A stretch of DNA of 64,000 nt from contig CAZWJF010000001.1 in assembly GCA_964634325.1 (NCBI GenBank), positions 186,001 through 250,000 of the forward strand, given 5' to 3'. This document shows positions 33,771 through 42,894 of this stretch, in pieces. Position 1 is the stretch's first letter. Each line of letters begins with the position of its first letter. Both the position numbers and the translations under genes were made by a program. Below the pieces are notes generated by a model. That model was not told the DNA's origin, ran no database searches, and worked only from the letters and a program-made list of their open reading frames with translations. This stretch comes from JAJXWB01 sp964634325. Its GTDB lineage: Bacteria > Pseudomonadota > Alphaproteobacteria > Rhizobiales > Beijerinckiaceae.

Positions 33771-34790
33771 TCAAGCCGGGGCTCTCTCCTTCAGTCCGAC
33801 CCAGAACCGGCGGCGATCCGACCGCCTGAGGACGTCGATCGGTATCGTCCTGCCGACCTTGTCGGCGGAGAGCAGGCGCACGATGTCGTCTGCGCCCGCG
33901 ACCGACGCGCCGTCGATCGACAGTATGATGTCGCCGGTCAGGACGCCGGCCTCGTCGGCGGGACCGCCGCGCGCGAGATTGGTGACGACGGCGCCGGTCG
34001 ACTGGTCCAGGCCAAGGCGCAACGCAACGCGACGCGGCAACGGCACAGTGCCGGCGCCCACCCCGAGCCAGGCTCGGCGCACGCGGCCATGCAGGACGAT
34101 CTCACCCAGCACGAATTGCGCGGTGTTGGCGGCCACCGCGAAGCAGATGCCCTGCGCGCCCATGATGACGGCGGTGTTGACCCCGATCACCTCGCCCGCG
34201 CTCGACACGAGCGGGCCGCCGGAATTGCCGGGATTGAGCGCAGCGTCTGTCTGGATCACGTCGTCAATCAGCCGCCCGTTTTTCGCTCGCAGCGAACGCC
34301 CCAGCGCGGACACGACCCCAGCAGTGACCGTAGCGTCGAAACCCAGCGGATTGCCGATCGCGATCGCGATCTGACCGGGGCGCAGCAGTTTGGAATCGCC
34401 GAGGCGTGCGGCCGGCAAAGTCTCGTCGGCGTCGATGCGGAGGAGCGCAAGGTCGGTGTCCGGGTCGTCGCCGAGCACGCGCGCGGCGAACGTCCGGCCG
34501 TCCAGGGTCGTTACGGAAGCGCGTTTCCCAGCAGACACAACATGGCTGTTGGTGAGCACCAGTCCGTCGGGCGACACGATAACGCCGGAGCCTGATCCGG
34601 ATTTCTGACCGTCTCGATGCGCGAGATCGATGCGCACGACGCTCGGGCCGACCGTATCGACCACGTCTGCGACGGCGCGCGAATAGGCGTCGAGCAGCGG
34701 CGCGTCGATAGAGCGGACCGCGTCGCCGCCGGAATGGGTTTCGGCGCGGGCGTCCTCGTCGAGGACGAAAGTGGGAGCGATGTCGAGCAT
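33771..34790 (-). CDS. Trypsin-like serine protease with PDZ domain (HtrA/DegP-like)
   Basis: A 339-residue HtrA-type protease. The catalytic triad is visible: histidine in TNSHVV, aspartate in DDPDTDLALLRI and serine in GNSGGPL, followed by one PDZ domain in the last 90 residues (GGPADEAGVLTGDIILSIDG). No signal peptide or membrane anchor is evident in the version starting at 34790, so it may be cytoplasmic or have another start; the frame continues upstream without a better ribosome site. It is divergent from a binding protein gene with 108 bases between. Confidence 0.85.
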   Translation of the reverse strand: MLDIAPTFVLDEDARAETHSGGDAVRSIDAPLLDAYSRAVADVVDTVGPSVVRIDLAHRDGQKSGSGSGVIVSPDGLVLTNSHVVSAGKRASVTTLDGRTFAARVLGDDPDTDLALLRIDADETLPAARLGDSKLLRPGQIAIAIGNPLGFDATVTAGVVSALGRSLRAKNGRLIDDVIQTDAALNPGNSGGPLVSSAGEVIGVNTAVIMGAQGICFAVAANTAQFVLGEIVLHGRVRRAWLGVGAGTVPLPRRVALRLGLDQSTGAVVTNLARGGPADEAGVLTGDIILSIDGASVAGADDIVRLLSADKVGRTIPIDVLRRSDRRRFWVGLKERAPA

Positions 34791-34898
34791 GGCGGAGATA
34801 TGGGAGCTGCAGGCCGTTCCGCAAAGGTCGTTGATTGTCGCGATATTTCGTCGGACAATCCGTCCGGCGCGGGCGTCAGACCCGTCGGGAGGAAACGC

Positions 34899-36107
34899 AT
34901 GAAGACAACCAACGCCGGCTGCGCGCTCGCGCTCGCCCTGACGCTCGCTGCGACATCCGCCAATGCGCAAAAGGCTTACGGGCCGGGCGTCACGGATACG
35001 GAAATCAAATTTGGCAACACCATGCCCTACAGCGGTCCGGCTTCTTCGCTGGGCACTGTCGGCAAGATCATGTCGGCCTATTTCGCCATGATCAACGAGA
35101 AGGGCGGCGTCAACGGGCGCAAGCTCAACATGATCTCGCTCGACGACGGGTTCGCTCCGCCCAAGACCGTCGAGGCGGCCAAGCGGCTGGTTGAAAGCGA
35201 TCAGGTCGCGTTCGTCTACGGCACGATGGGCACGGCGCCGTCGTCGGCGATTGCGAAATACCTGAACGTCAACAAGACGCCCCAGATCTTCCTGATCTCA
35301 TCGGCGTCGAAGTGGAACGATCCAAAAGGCCTGCCTTGGTCGATCGCGCTGCCTTGGGCGCCGAACTACATGAACGAGGCGAATTTCGACATTGCGTTCG
35401 CGCTGGCGAAGAATCCGAACGCCAGGTTCGCCGTGCTCTATCAAAACGACGATTCCGGCAAAGACTACATGCGCGGCGTGAACGAGGCCTTCGCGAAAAC
35501 GCCCGAGCGGCTGCTGATGGCGACGCCGTTCGAGGTGACAGAGCCGACTGTCGATTCGCAGGTTGTTTCGCTCGCCGCTACGAAGGCCGATGTCTTCCTG
35601 ATCTACTCGGTGACGCCGCGCGCTTGTGCGCAGGCTATCCGCAAGGCTTGGGAAATCGGCTGGCGGCCGACACGATTCCTGTCGAGCGGTTGCGCCAATG
35701 TCGAGACGATCCTGAAGCCCGCAGGTCTCGACGCAGCCAAGGACATCATTACGCTGGCGTCCATCAAGCCGCTCGATCCGTCCAAGAAGGACCCGGAACT
35801 CGACGCATATGTCGACTTCATCAAGACGCGCGTTCCCGGCGTCGATCCGAACTACGGTTCCGGCGAATACGCCTATTTCAGCGCCGCAGCGCTCGTGGCG
35901 TTGCTGAAGCAGTGCGGCGACAATCTGACGCGCGAAAACATCATGAAACAGGCGACGAATCTGAAGGGCGTGAAAGCGCCGCTGCTATTGCCCGGCATCG
36001 AGCTCAACACGACGCCGGACGATTACACGCCGTTGAGGGATGGCTATCTGATGCAGTTCGACGGCGAGAAATTCGTGGTCATCAGCGATCTGATGAAGGG
36101 CAAGTAA
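34899..36107 (+). CDS. Orphan Liv-type ABC substrate-binding protein
   Basis: A 402-residue periplasmic binding protein of the branched-chain amino acid family. A Sec signal peptide covers residues 1-24 (LALALTLAATSANAQ). The mature part starts with VTDTEIKFGNTMPYSGPASS and contains KRLVESDQVAFVYGTMGT, as in HAAT proteins of aromatic or amide uptake systems. The ATG lies behind GGGAGG. No permease or ATPase gene is adjacent, so it must work with a transporter encoded elsewhere or have a sensing role. It is followed by the CoxL-like gene, 95 bases on. Confidence 0.87.
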   Translation: MKTTNAGCALALALTLAATSANAQKAYGPGVTDTEIKFGNTMPYSGPASSLGTVGKIMSAYFAMINEKGGVNGRKLNMISLDDGFAPPKTVEAAKRLVESDQVAFVYGTMGTAPSSAIAKYLNVNKTPQIFLISSASKWNDPKGLPWSIALPWAPNYMNEANFDIAFALAKNPNARFAVLYQNDDSGKDYMRGVNEAFAKTPERLLMATPFEVTEPTVDSQVVSLAATKADVFLIYSVTPRACAQAIRKAWEIGWRPTRFLSSGCANVETILKPAGLDAAKDIITLASIKPLDPSKKDPELDAYVDFIKTRVPGVDPNYGSGEYAYFSAAALVALLKQCGDNLTRENIMKQATNLKGVKAPLLLPGIELNTTPDDYTPLRDGYLMQFDGEKFVVISDLMKGK

Positions 36108-36202
36108 GGTCATCCGATGCGCGAGGATGCGCGCCGGGCGCCAATTGGACCGGCGCGCGCTAGATCATCAACCTGGACAGTCGACAACGTCGGGAGCGCG
36201 CG

Positions 36203-38509
36203 ATGAAACCCATGAAGTTTGGCGTCGGCCAACCGGTGCGACGCGTCGAAGACGAGAAATTCATCACCGGAGCCGGCCGATATACGGCGGACATATCGCC
36301 GGAGGGCGGTTTGACCGCCGTATTCCTGCGGTCGCCGCACGCCCATGCACGCATCGTTTCGATCGACGTCGCACAGGCGCGCGCAATGCCTGGGGTGGCG
36401 CTCGTGATGACAGCCGGGGACGTCGCGCATCTCGGACAGTTGCCCTGTCTCGCGCCGATGCCGAACGCCGACGGCCAGCAGATGGCGACGCCGGACTATC
36501 CGCTGCTTGCGCGCGAGCGCGTCCGGCATGTCGGCGATGCGGTCGCCATGATTGTCGCCGAGAGCGAGGCGCAGGCGCGCGATGCGGCGGAATCCATCAT
36601 GGTCGACTACGCAGCCGAGCCCGCTGTGGTCGGATCGCGCGCCGCGCTGGCGGCCGATGCGCCGCTCGTGTGGCCGCATCTCGAGACCAACGTCGCCTAC
36701 GAAAATGCGATCGGTTCGGCGCAGGATGTCGATCCGCTCTTCGAGCGCGCCCATCGAATCTCGTCCGTCACGATCGTCAATAATCGACTCGTGACGAACT
36801 ACATGGAGACGCGCGCGGCGATCGGCGAATATGACTCAGCCGTGGACCGATACACGTTGACGACGTGCAGCCAGGGTGTGAACGGTTTGCAGGCGTCGGT
36901 CGCCGGCGTGATGAAGATCGATGAGTCTCGCGTTCGTGTCGTCACCCCCGACGTCGGCGGCGGTTTCGGGACAAAGAGCTTCGTTTATCGGGAATATCCG
37001 CTGCTGCTTGAGGCGGCGAAACGATGCGCGCGTCCGGTGCGATGGGTTGCGGAACGCTCGGAGCATTTTCTCGCGGACGCGCAGGGGCGCGACAATGTGA
37101 CGACCGCGGAGATGGCGCTCGACTCCGACGGAAGATTCCTGGCGCTTCGCGTCAAGATTCTCGCCGATCTCGGCGCCTACTTATCTCAGTACGGGCCGTA
37201 CATTCCGTGGCTCGGAGCGACCATGGCGACGGGACCCTACGATATTCCCAAGGTCCACGCGCAGGTGACGGCCGTCTATACGCACACCGTGCCGGTGGAC
37301 GCCTATCGCGGCGCGGGCCGCCCGGAAGCGGCCTATGTTCTGGAGCGGCTCGTCGACGTCTGCGCACATGACATGGGGCTTGCGCGCGAAGAAATTCGCG
37401 CGCGCAATTTCGTCAAGGTCTCGCAGATGCCTTATGCGACGCCGACCGGCCGCACCTATGATGTCGGCGATTTCGAAAGCGTCATGCGTCAAGCGTTGCA
37501 GAACGCGGAATGGTCTCGCTTCGCTGCGCGAAGGGCGGAGTCCGAAAAGCGCGGAAAGCTGCGCGGAATAGGCATGGCGAGCTACATCGAATGCACGGCC
37601 TGGGGCGCGGGCGAAACAGGCGACGTGACGCTTGAACGCGACGGAACGTTCACCATCGTCATCGGCACACAGTCGAACGGGCAGGGCCATGCGACCGCCT
37701 ATGCGCAGATCGTAGGCCAGCATCTCGACGTCGATCCTGCGCGGGTTCGCATCGCGCAGGGCGACACCGACATCGTCAAGACAGGCGGCGGCACCGGCGG
37801 CTCGCGTTCTATCCCTGTCGGCGCTGTGATGGTGACGCGCGCTTCGGAGGCGCTGGCTGAGAACTTGCGAAAGCTGGCCGGCGACGCGCTCGAAGCGGCG
37901 GCTGGCGACATTGAGTTTTCCGACGGCGCGGCGCGCGTGATCGGCACCGACCGGTCGATCACATTCGAGGAGATCGCCGGGCTGCCGCAGGCCACGCCGG
38001 ATATGCTCAAGGGCGCGGGCGACTTCACGCCGCCCGACGCCACATATCCGAACGGCACGCACGTGTGCGAACTGGAGATCGATCCGGACACGGGCGTCGT
38101 CGAGATCCTGCGTTACACTGTGTGCGACGATTTCGGCATGACGCTCAATCCGCTTCTGTTGCAGGGGCAAGTGCATGGCGGCGTCGCGCAGGGCGTCGGT
38201 CAGGCGTTGATGGAGCAGACCGTCTACGATGCGAGCGGACAATTGCTCACGGCCAGCTTCATGGACTATCAGGCGCCTCGCGCCGAGAATTTGCCCTCTT
38301 TCGCCTTCGAGACGCGCAATACGCCGTCCACGACCAATCCGCTTGGCCTCAAGGGCGCTGGCGAGGCGGGCTCGATCGGCTCCACGCCAGCGGTCGTCAA
38401 CGCAGTGATCGACGCGTTGGGCCATGCGCTCGGCGTTCGAGCGATCGACATGCCTGCAACCCCCTCCCGCATCTTTGCGGCGATACAGGAGGCGGGCGGG
38501 CGGTCTTGA
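36203..38509 (+). CDS. CoxL-like molybdoenzyme large subunit, form II
   Basis: A 768-residue large (molybdopterin-binding) subunit of the xanthine oxidase / CO dehydrogenase family. The N-terminus (VGQPVRRVEDEKFITGAGRY) is typical of CoxL-like proteins. The active-site loop reads AYRGAGR at residues 367-373, the form II signature, not the AYRCSFR of true CO dehydrogenase. The catalytic glutamate is E721 in KGAGEAG. Form II enzymes oxidise other substrates, mostly unknown. The small 2Fe-2S and medium FAD subunits are not adjacent, which is unusual. Binding-protein neighbour and strand suggest possible co-transcription. Confidence 0.87.
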   Translation: MKPMKFGVGQPVRRVEDEKFITGAGRYTADISPEGGLTAVFLRSPHAHARIVSIDVAQARAMPGVALVMTAGDVAHLGQLPCLAPMPNADGQQMATPDYPLLARERVRHVGDAVAMIVAESEAQARDAAESIMVDYAAEPAVVGSRAALAADAPLVWPHLETNVAYENAIGSAQDVDPLFERAHRISSVTIVNNRLVTNYMETRAAIGEYDSAVDRYTLTTCSQGVNGLQASVAGVMKIDESRVRVVTPDVGGGFGTKSFVYREYPLLLEAAKRCARPVRWVAERSEHFLADAQGRDNVTTAEMALDSDGRFLALRVKILADLGAYLSQYGPYIPWLGATMATGPYDIPKVHAQVTAVYTHTVPVDAYRGAGRPEAAYVLERLVDVCAHDMGLAREEIRARNFVKVSQMPYATPTGRTYDVGDFESVMRQALQNAEWSRFAARRAESEKRGKLRGIGMASYIECTAWGAGETGDVTLERDGTFTIVIGTQSNGQGHATAYAQIVGQHLDVDPARVRIAQGDTDIVKTGGGTGGSRSIPVGAVMVTRASEALAENLRKLAGDALEAAAGDIEFSDGAARVIGTDRSITFEEIAGLPQATPDMLKGAGDFTPPDATYPNGTHVCELEIDPDTGVVEILRYTVCDDFGMTLNPLLLQGQVHGGVAQGVGQALMEQTVYDASGQLLTASFMDYQAPRAENLPSFAFETRNTPSTTNPLGLKGAGEAGSIGSTPAVVNAVIDALGHALGVRAIDMPATPSRIFAAIQEAGGRS

Positions 38510-38589
38510 GAAAAGCGCAGCTTTGCGGCCGCTTTCGGAGGATTACTTAGCGAACCGCGAGCGCCCGCCGCGCTCGTTTCGCCAGGCCG

Positions 38590-40551
38590 TCACTTCGCGC
38601 AGGAGATGAGCGCGTAGCGCGAAATGCGACGCCAATCGATCTGTCCATTGTTGTCGATGATTTCGATCTTCTCGACCGGCGCGGTCCATTCGATCTCGCC
38701 GTCTTCGGCGCGCTGATCTCCCAGCAGAGGCGCGACGATCCACGATGGAGCGTCCGAAGCCGCGCAGAACGCCTTGAGCCGGCTGCGGTCGATCGGCGGC
38801 AGATCGTGAAGGTGTGGTTCGGTCAGCGGCGTGACGATCTCGTCGTCTGCAAGGCCCGCGTTGATGGCGCGATGCGCGCGGTCGCGGTAACGCATGGCGA
38901 GGTCGCGGGAGAAGACGATGCTTGCGCCTTGAATCGCCGAGACCCAGTGGGGACGTTCGATCCACGACCAGGTCTCGCGCACGCCATTGATCCAATACAC
39001 CTCGCCGGCCTTCGGCGCCGTTATGTGGCGGAGGTCGGCGAACGGGGCCTTTTCGTCGGTGTAGCGGCTCTCGGCGGTCCGACGGTCCCATGACACGTAT
39101 GCGAAGAGGGCGCCGACCAAAGCGGCGACGGAGATCGCCGCGCGGCTCGAAAGGCGCCATCCGGCGACGACGCCGACTCCCGCGGCCACCGCCAGCGGCG
39201 TGTTATCGTATGAAATCGTCAGCGTGCGTCTCAGTTCGCCGACAATGTCGCTCGGTATGTGGCGCAGGAGCGAGAACTGCGCCCATTGCGCGTAGCCGAG
39301 GCCGAGCAACAAGACGATCGCGCCGAACGTGAATACAAATTGAAAGCCGCGCTCGGAAATCGCCTTGTTTTCGGATGGCAAGCCGTAGTTGAGCACCAGC
39401 GCGGTCAGCGCGAAGGCGCCGCACGCCCAGTCGAAGTCCTGGAATACGATCGCGAGCGCCAGGAACAACACCGTCAGGCGCGCGATGTTGTCCCGTTTCC
39501 AAAGCTCCGCCACGCAGATTGCGGCGGCCGCCCAGCAGACGACCAGCACGAGCCACATCATGCGCCATGTCTGGGCTTGAATGATGAGAAGCGAACCGAG
39601 CTTCTCGCCGAAAGCATAGGCGCCGCCCAAACCCAGGAAGCCAGCGATCAGGACCGCAAGAAGCAGATTGCGGGTTCGGGGTTCAACGAGGGGCGCGGCG
39701 ATCAGGAGAATTGCAATCTCCATGATCTTGCGTCCGTAAGTGCCGCTCATCCAGAGACCTGGAAAAAGATGCGGATTGCGTTCCGCCAGTATCGCTCTCC
39801 ACTCGGGATCGATGGTCGTAAACAGGCGATCGAAGGGCGCGACGCCCGCAGCCGCCGCCCCGAGGATCGCCGCCGCGCCGGCGACCGCGACCCAGATCCA
39901 CCGGCGGTCCTCGAGCATCAGCCAAACCATCGCAACCGCGACGCCGGCGAGCGCCATGATCGGGTGCAAGAGGCTGGCGGCCGCCATGCACACGACCGCG
40001 AGGCCGTTGCGCCGGGCGAGAAGGGCGGCGATGCCGAATAGCACCAGAGCTTCAGCGAAGGGGCGCGGCGTCGCGCTCGCTTCGGCGAAGCGGAAAATTC
40101 TGTAGCCGCCGTAGTAGGAGGGCAGGGTCGCCAGAAAGACGACGATTGCATACCGGACGCGCCCTTCGGCCATCTGCCAGGCGAGAGCGACGACGGCGGC
40201 GAAGAACAGCACGGTAGCGGAGAGGGCTGCGACCATGGTCGCGGCCGATCCGCCGAGCGCAGCCGTCAGATCGCGAAACAGCGGCGTGAAAACCGTAAAT
40301 GCGGATTGGCCGTCGAGGCGAAACATCGCGTCCTGCCCGACGCCGCCGGGATCGAGATCGGCGAGCGCGCGCGCCGTGTAAATCAGGCTGCCGCGGTTGT
40401 TGCCGAAATACGGATGGCAGAACAGCCAGAGCACCAGCAGGGCGGCGATCGCCGCGAACTCCCAGCTCAGCAGGGCGGTCTTGTCAGACGCCTGCCGCCG
40501 TTTTGTTTCGCTCCCGAAGGTATTGAGACTTTGCGCCGTCATGACCGCCAT
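38590..40551 (-). CDS. Large polytopic membrane protein of unknown function
   Basis: I do not recognise this 653-residue protein. After a polar N-terminus of about 25 residues it has roughly 11-13 hydrophobic helices, followed by a C-terminal soluble region of about 150 residues. The first loop after helix 1 (HPYFGNNRGSLIYTARAL) and the overall layout resemble GT-C type glycosyltransferases or flippase-like proteins, but no catalytic motif can be pinned. The start may be ATG 40551 or 40542. It is a single gene, tail to tail with the CoxL-like gene. Confidence 0.75.
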   Translation of the reverse strand: MAVMTAQSLNTFGSETKRRQASDKTALLSWEFAAIAALLVLWLFCHPYFGNNRGSLIYTARALADLDPGGVGQDAMFRLDGQSAFTVFTPLFRDLTAALGGSAATMVAALSATVLFFAAVVALAWQMAEGRVRYAIVVFLATLPSYYGGYRIFRFAEASATPRPFAEALVLFGIAALLARRNGLAVVCMAAASLLHPIMALAGVAVAMVWLMLEDRRWIWVAVAGAAAILGAAAAGVAPFDRLFTTIDPEWRAILAERNPHLFPGLWMSGTYGRKIMEIAILLIAAPLVEPRTRNLLLAVLIAGFLGLGGAYAFGEKLGSLLIIQAQTWRMMWLVLVVCWAAAAICVAELWKRDNIARLTVLFLALAIVFQDFDWACGAFALTALVLNYGLPSENKAISERGFQFVFTFGAIVLLLGLGYAQWAQFSLLRHIPSDIVGELRRTLTISYDNTPLAVAAGVGVVAGWRLSSRAAISVAALVGALFAYVSWDRRTAESRYTDEKAPFADLRHITAPKAGEVYWINGVRETWSWIERPHWVSAIQGASIVFSRDLAMRYRDRAHRAINAGLADDEIVTPLTEPHLHDLPPIDRSRLKAFCAASDAPSWIVAPLLGDQRAEDGEIEWTAPVEKIEIIDNNGQIDWRRISRYALISCAK

Positions 40552-40638
40552 TGCTCGCAAGAACGCCGCGCCGGAGACAGGCGTTGCGAGATATTGTGCG
40601 CGCTTATGGCTAACGAATGGTAAATCTATTGATTACGC

Positions 40639-41676
40639 TCAGCTTACGCCGAGTTTCTTCTGCAGGTTTGTGGAAGAGGTCGTGTATTGGAAGGTCAGCT
40701 TTTTATCAGGATAGACGTAGCGGTGGACCTTCTGCGCGGCCAGCGCGCCCTCATGAAACCCTGAAAGTATCAGCTTCAGCTTGCCCGGATAGGTATTAAT
40801 GTCGCCAATGGCGAAAATGCCCGGAGCGTTCGTCTCGAACTTCTCGGTGTCCACCGGCACGAGGTTTTCGTGCAGGTTGAGACCCCAGTTGGCGATCGGC
40901 CCGAGTTTCATGGTCAGGCCGAAGAACGGCATCATCCGCTCGCAGGCGATCTCGTGCGCGGAGCCGTCGTTCGCCTTGACGGTCGCGGTGCGCAGTTCGC
41001 CGTCCTGACCGGCGATCGAGCCGACCTGGCCAATGACCAGATCCATCTTGCCGGTGGCTACGAGTTCGCGCATCGCGTTGACGGAATGGGGCGCGCCGCG
41101 GAACTCGTCGCGCCGATGGACGAGGGTGATGCGCTTGGCGACCGGATGAAGGTTGAGGGTCCAGTCGAGCGCTGAATCGCCTCCGCCGACGATCATCACG
41201 TTCTTGTCCCGGAAATCCTCCATGCGGCGCACCGCGTAGAAGACGGACTTGCCCTCGTATTGGTCGATGCCGGCGATCGGCGGCTTCTTGGGTTGGAACG
41301 ACCCGCCGCCTGCGGCGATCACGACGCACTTGCATTCGAAAGTCTTGCCTGCGTCGGTCCGCACGCGGAACGAGGGCCGCTCGGGCGTTCCGACCGTCTC
41401 CAGCGCCTCGACCATTTCGCCGAAATGAAACGTCGGGTGGAACGGCTCGATCTGCTTCATGAGATTGTCGACGAGCGCCTGGCCGGTCACAATCGGGAAG
41501 CCCGGAATGTCGTAGATCGGCTTCTCCGGATAGAGTTCGGAGCACTGTCCGCCCGCGCGCGGCAGGATGTCGACCAGGTGAGCGCGAATATCCAGCAGGC
41601 CGAGTTCGAAAACTGCGAACAGGCCAGCCGGGCCTGCGCCGACGATGACGACGTCGGTCGAGATCGTTTCGGACAT
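40639..41676 (-). CDS. Ferredoxin-NADP reductase, thioredoxin-reductase type
   Basis: A 345-residue flavoprotein with an N-terminal FAD motif VVIVGAGPAGLFAVFELG, a central NADP motif VMIVGGGDSALDW and the late FAD segment GIFAIGDINTYPG. No CxxC redox pair is seen between the two nucleotide domains, so it belongs to the TrxR-like ferredoxin-NADP reductases (YumC type) rather than to true thioredoxin reductases. The start has AGGAGA nine bases upstream. A 2Fe-2S ferredoxin gene lies directly upstream on the same strand, a likely partner. Confidence 0.9.
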   Translation of the reverse strand: MSETISTDVVIVGAGPAGLFAVFELGLLDIRAHLVDILPRAGGQCSELYPEKPIYDIPGFPIVTGQALVDNLMKQIEPFHPTFHFGEMVEALETVGTPERPSFRVRTDAGKTFECKCVVIAAGGGSFQPKKPPIAGIDQYEGKSVFYAVRRMEDFRDKNVMIVGGGDSALDWTLNLHPVAKRITLVHRRDEFRGAPHSVNAMRELVATGKMDLVIGQVGSIAGQDGELRTATVKANDGSAHEIACERMMPFFGLTMKLGPIANWGLNLHENLVPVDTEKFETNAPGIFAIGDINTYPGKLKLILSGFHEGALAAQKVHRYVYPDKKLTFQYTTSSTNLQKKLGVS

Positions 41677-41722
41677 CTGCTGTCTCCTGGTCATGGGGCG
41701 CGGCGCCGGGGCCGCGCGACGT

Positions 41723-42043
41723 TCAGCCCTGCTTGCCGGGGGTCGTCACGACCAGACCGTCGAGTTCCGGCGTGACCTTGATCTGGCAGCTCAGTCGGGA
41801 GGTCGGCTTAACCTCGAAGGCGAAGTCCAGCATGTCCTCTTCCATCGCGGAGGGTTTGCCGGTCTTTTCGACCCATTTCTCGTCGACGTAGACGTGGCAG
41901 GTCGCGCAGGCGCAGGCGCCGCCGCACTCCGCGAGAATTTCCGGTATCGAATTGCGGATAGCGGTTTCCATCACGGTCGAACCGGCTTCGGCGTCCACCG
42001 TGCGGGAACGGCCATCGGAATCGACGAAGGTGATCTTGGCCAT
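41723..42043 (-). CDS. 2Fe-2S ferredoxin (adrenodoxin type)
   Basis: A 106-residue [2Fe-2S] ferredoxin. The cluster ligands lie in CGGACACATC (three of the four cysteines) and in SRLSCQI (the last), the arrangement of adrenodoxin/FdxB-type proteins of alphaproteobacteria. It carries electrons for iron-sulphur cluster building or monooxygenases. The ATG was chosen at the family start MAKITFVD; an upstream extension is GC-rich noise. It is 46 bases from the ferredoxin-NADP reductase gene, so they form a redox pair. Confidence 0.92.
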   Translation of the reverse strand: MAKITFVDSDGRSRTVDAEAGSTVMETAIRNSIPEILAECGGACACATCHVYVDEKWVEKTGKPSAMEEDMLDFAFEVKPTSRLSCQIKVTPELDGLVVTTPGKQG

Positions 42044-42227
42044 GGGGGCGAAACTTTCCTCGGCTTTGAAAGGATGCGCCGAACCAGTCCCGTCCTCCCC
42101 CGACAACGGCCTTGGACGACCACCGGGCGAGCCCGATGCGGGCGCGGCGCTCATCCTTTATAGGGCCGAAAACGTTTTGGCGAGGGGCCGTGCAGAGTCT
42201 GCGCGCGGACGCCGCAGGGGCCTGAAA

Positions 42228-42644
42228 TCAACCGACCAGCAGGTCCGCGATGGCGGCGTGCGCCGCCGCGATGGCTTCCGCGAGCGCTGCCGCCGCGGGG
42301 GCGAGGTCCGCTCCGACGCGGGCGTCGAGCTCATAGGCCTCGGCGGCGGCGGCGACGCCGAACGCGCCGACCGCGCGCGCCGATCCTTTGAGGGTGTGCG
42401 CGAGGTCGGCGCGCCACCGGAAATCGGAGGTCGGACCATCCATCAAGCGGGCGAGGATCTGGCTTGATTGACGGTCGAACAGGCGCAACAGCTCGGCTTC
42501 GAGGTCGCGTTCGCCAAAGGTCTGCCTGGCGAGATGGACGAGGTCGATCGGACATCCGTCGTCGCCCGCGGCGCCGGCGCCGGGGCCGGCCGTCATCGTC
42601 GTCTCGGGATAGGCGCGCGCAGTATTGGCCAAATCACCCTCCAT
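42228..42644 (-). CDS. Hpt (histidine phosphotransfer) domain protein
   Basis: A 138-residue protein with a histidine phosphotransfer domain. The phospho-accepting histidine is H83 in LAHTLKGSARAVGA, the Hpt motif. The rest is helical, with an Ala-rich C-terminus. It may relay phosphate in a multi-component signalling chain; in alphaproteobacteria such proteins feed CtrA-type pathways, but here no kinase or receiver is adjacent. The start ATG at 42644 has GGAGCGG upstream. It is divergent from the giant hendecad-repeat gene, with 250 bases between that are AT-rich near 42800-42835. Confidence 0.82.
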   Translation of the reverse strand: MEGDLANTARAYPETTMTAGPGAGAAGDDGCPIDLVHLARQTFGERDLEAELLRLFDRQSSQILARLMDGPTSDFRWRADLAHTLKGSARAVGAFGVAAAAEAYELDARVGADLAPAAAALAEAIAAAHAAIADLLVG

Positions 42645-42894
42645 ATTCAAACCGCTCCGGAAAAGCCGCATGTGCGAACATTCGATCCGAGAGGCTGTCA
42701 AACCGGTTGATTTCGGCGGTTTCAGGACACAGTCGCGAAAGATGGTGAAGGCCGCGTTAACGACGTTTTCACTCAATCTTCGCGAGCTGTTTCATTCGAA
42801 GTCTGCGAAGGTTAAAGTTACAATTGGTTAACGGTTCCGCAGGCGGGCGGAGTCCGTCCTGCAGCGGCCAGCCGCATGTAAAGAGAGGCGTTCG

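Noticed and set aside
36203..38509. Aerobic carbon monoxide dehydrogenase.
   Set aside because: The active-site loop is AYRGAGR, not the AYRCSFR of form I CO dehydrogenase, and no coxM or coxS gene is present.
42824..42831. TTGGTTAA, a seven-of-eight CtrA half-site before the giant gene.
   Set aside because: A single imperfect half-site is expected by chance, and the second TTAA nearby is at the wrong spacing.
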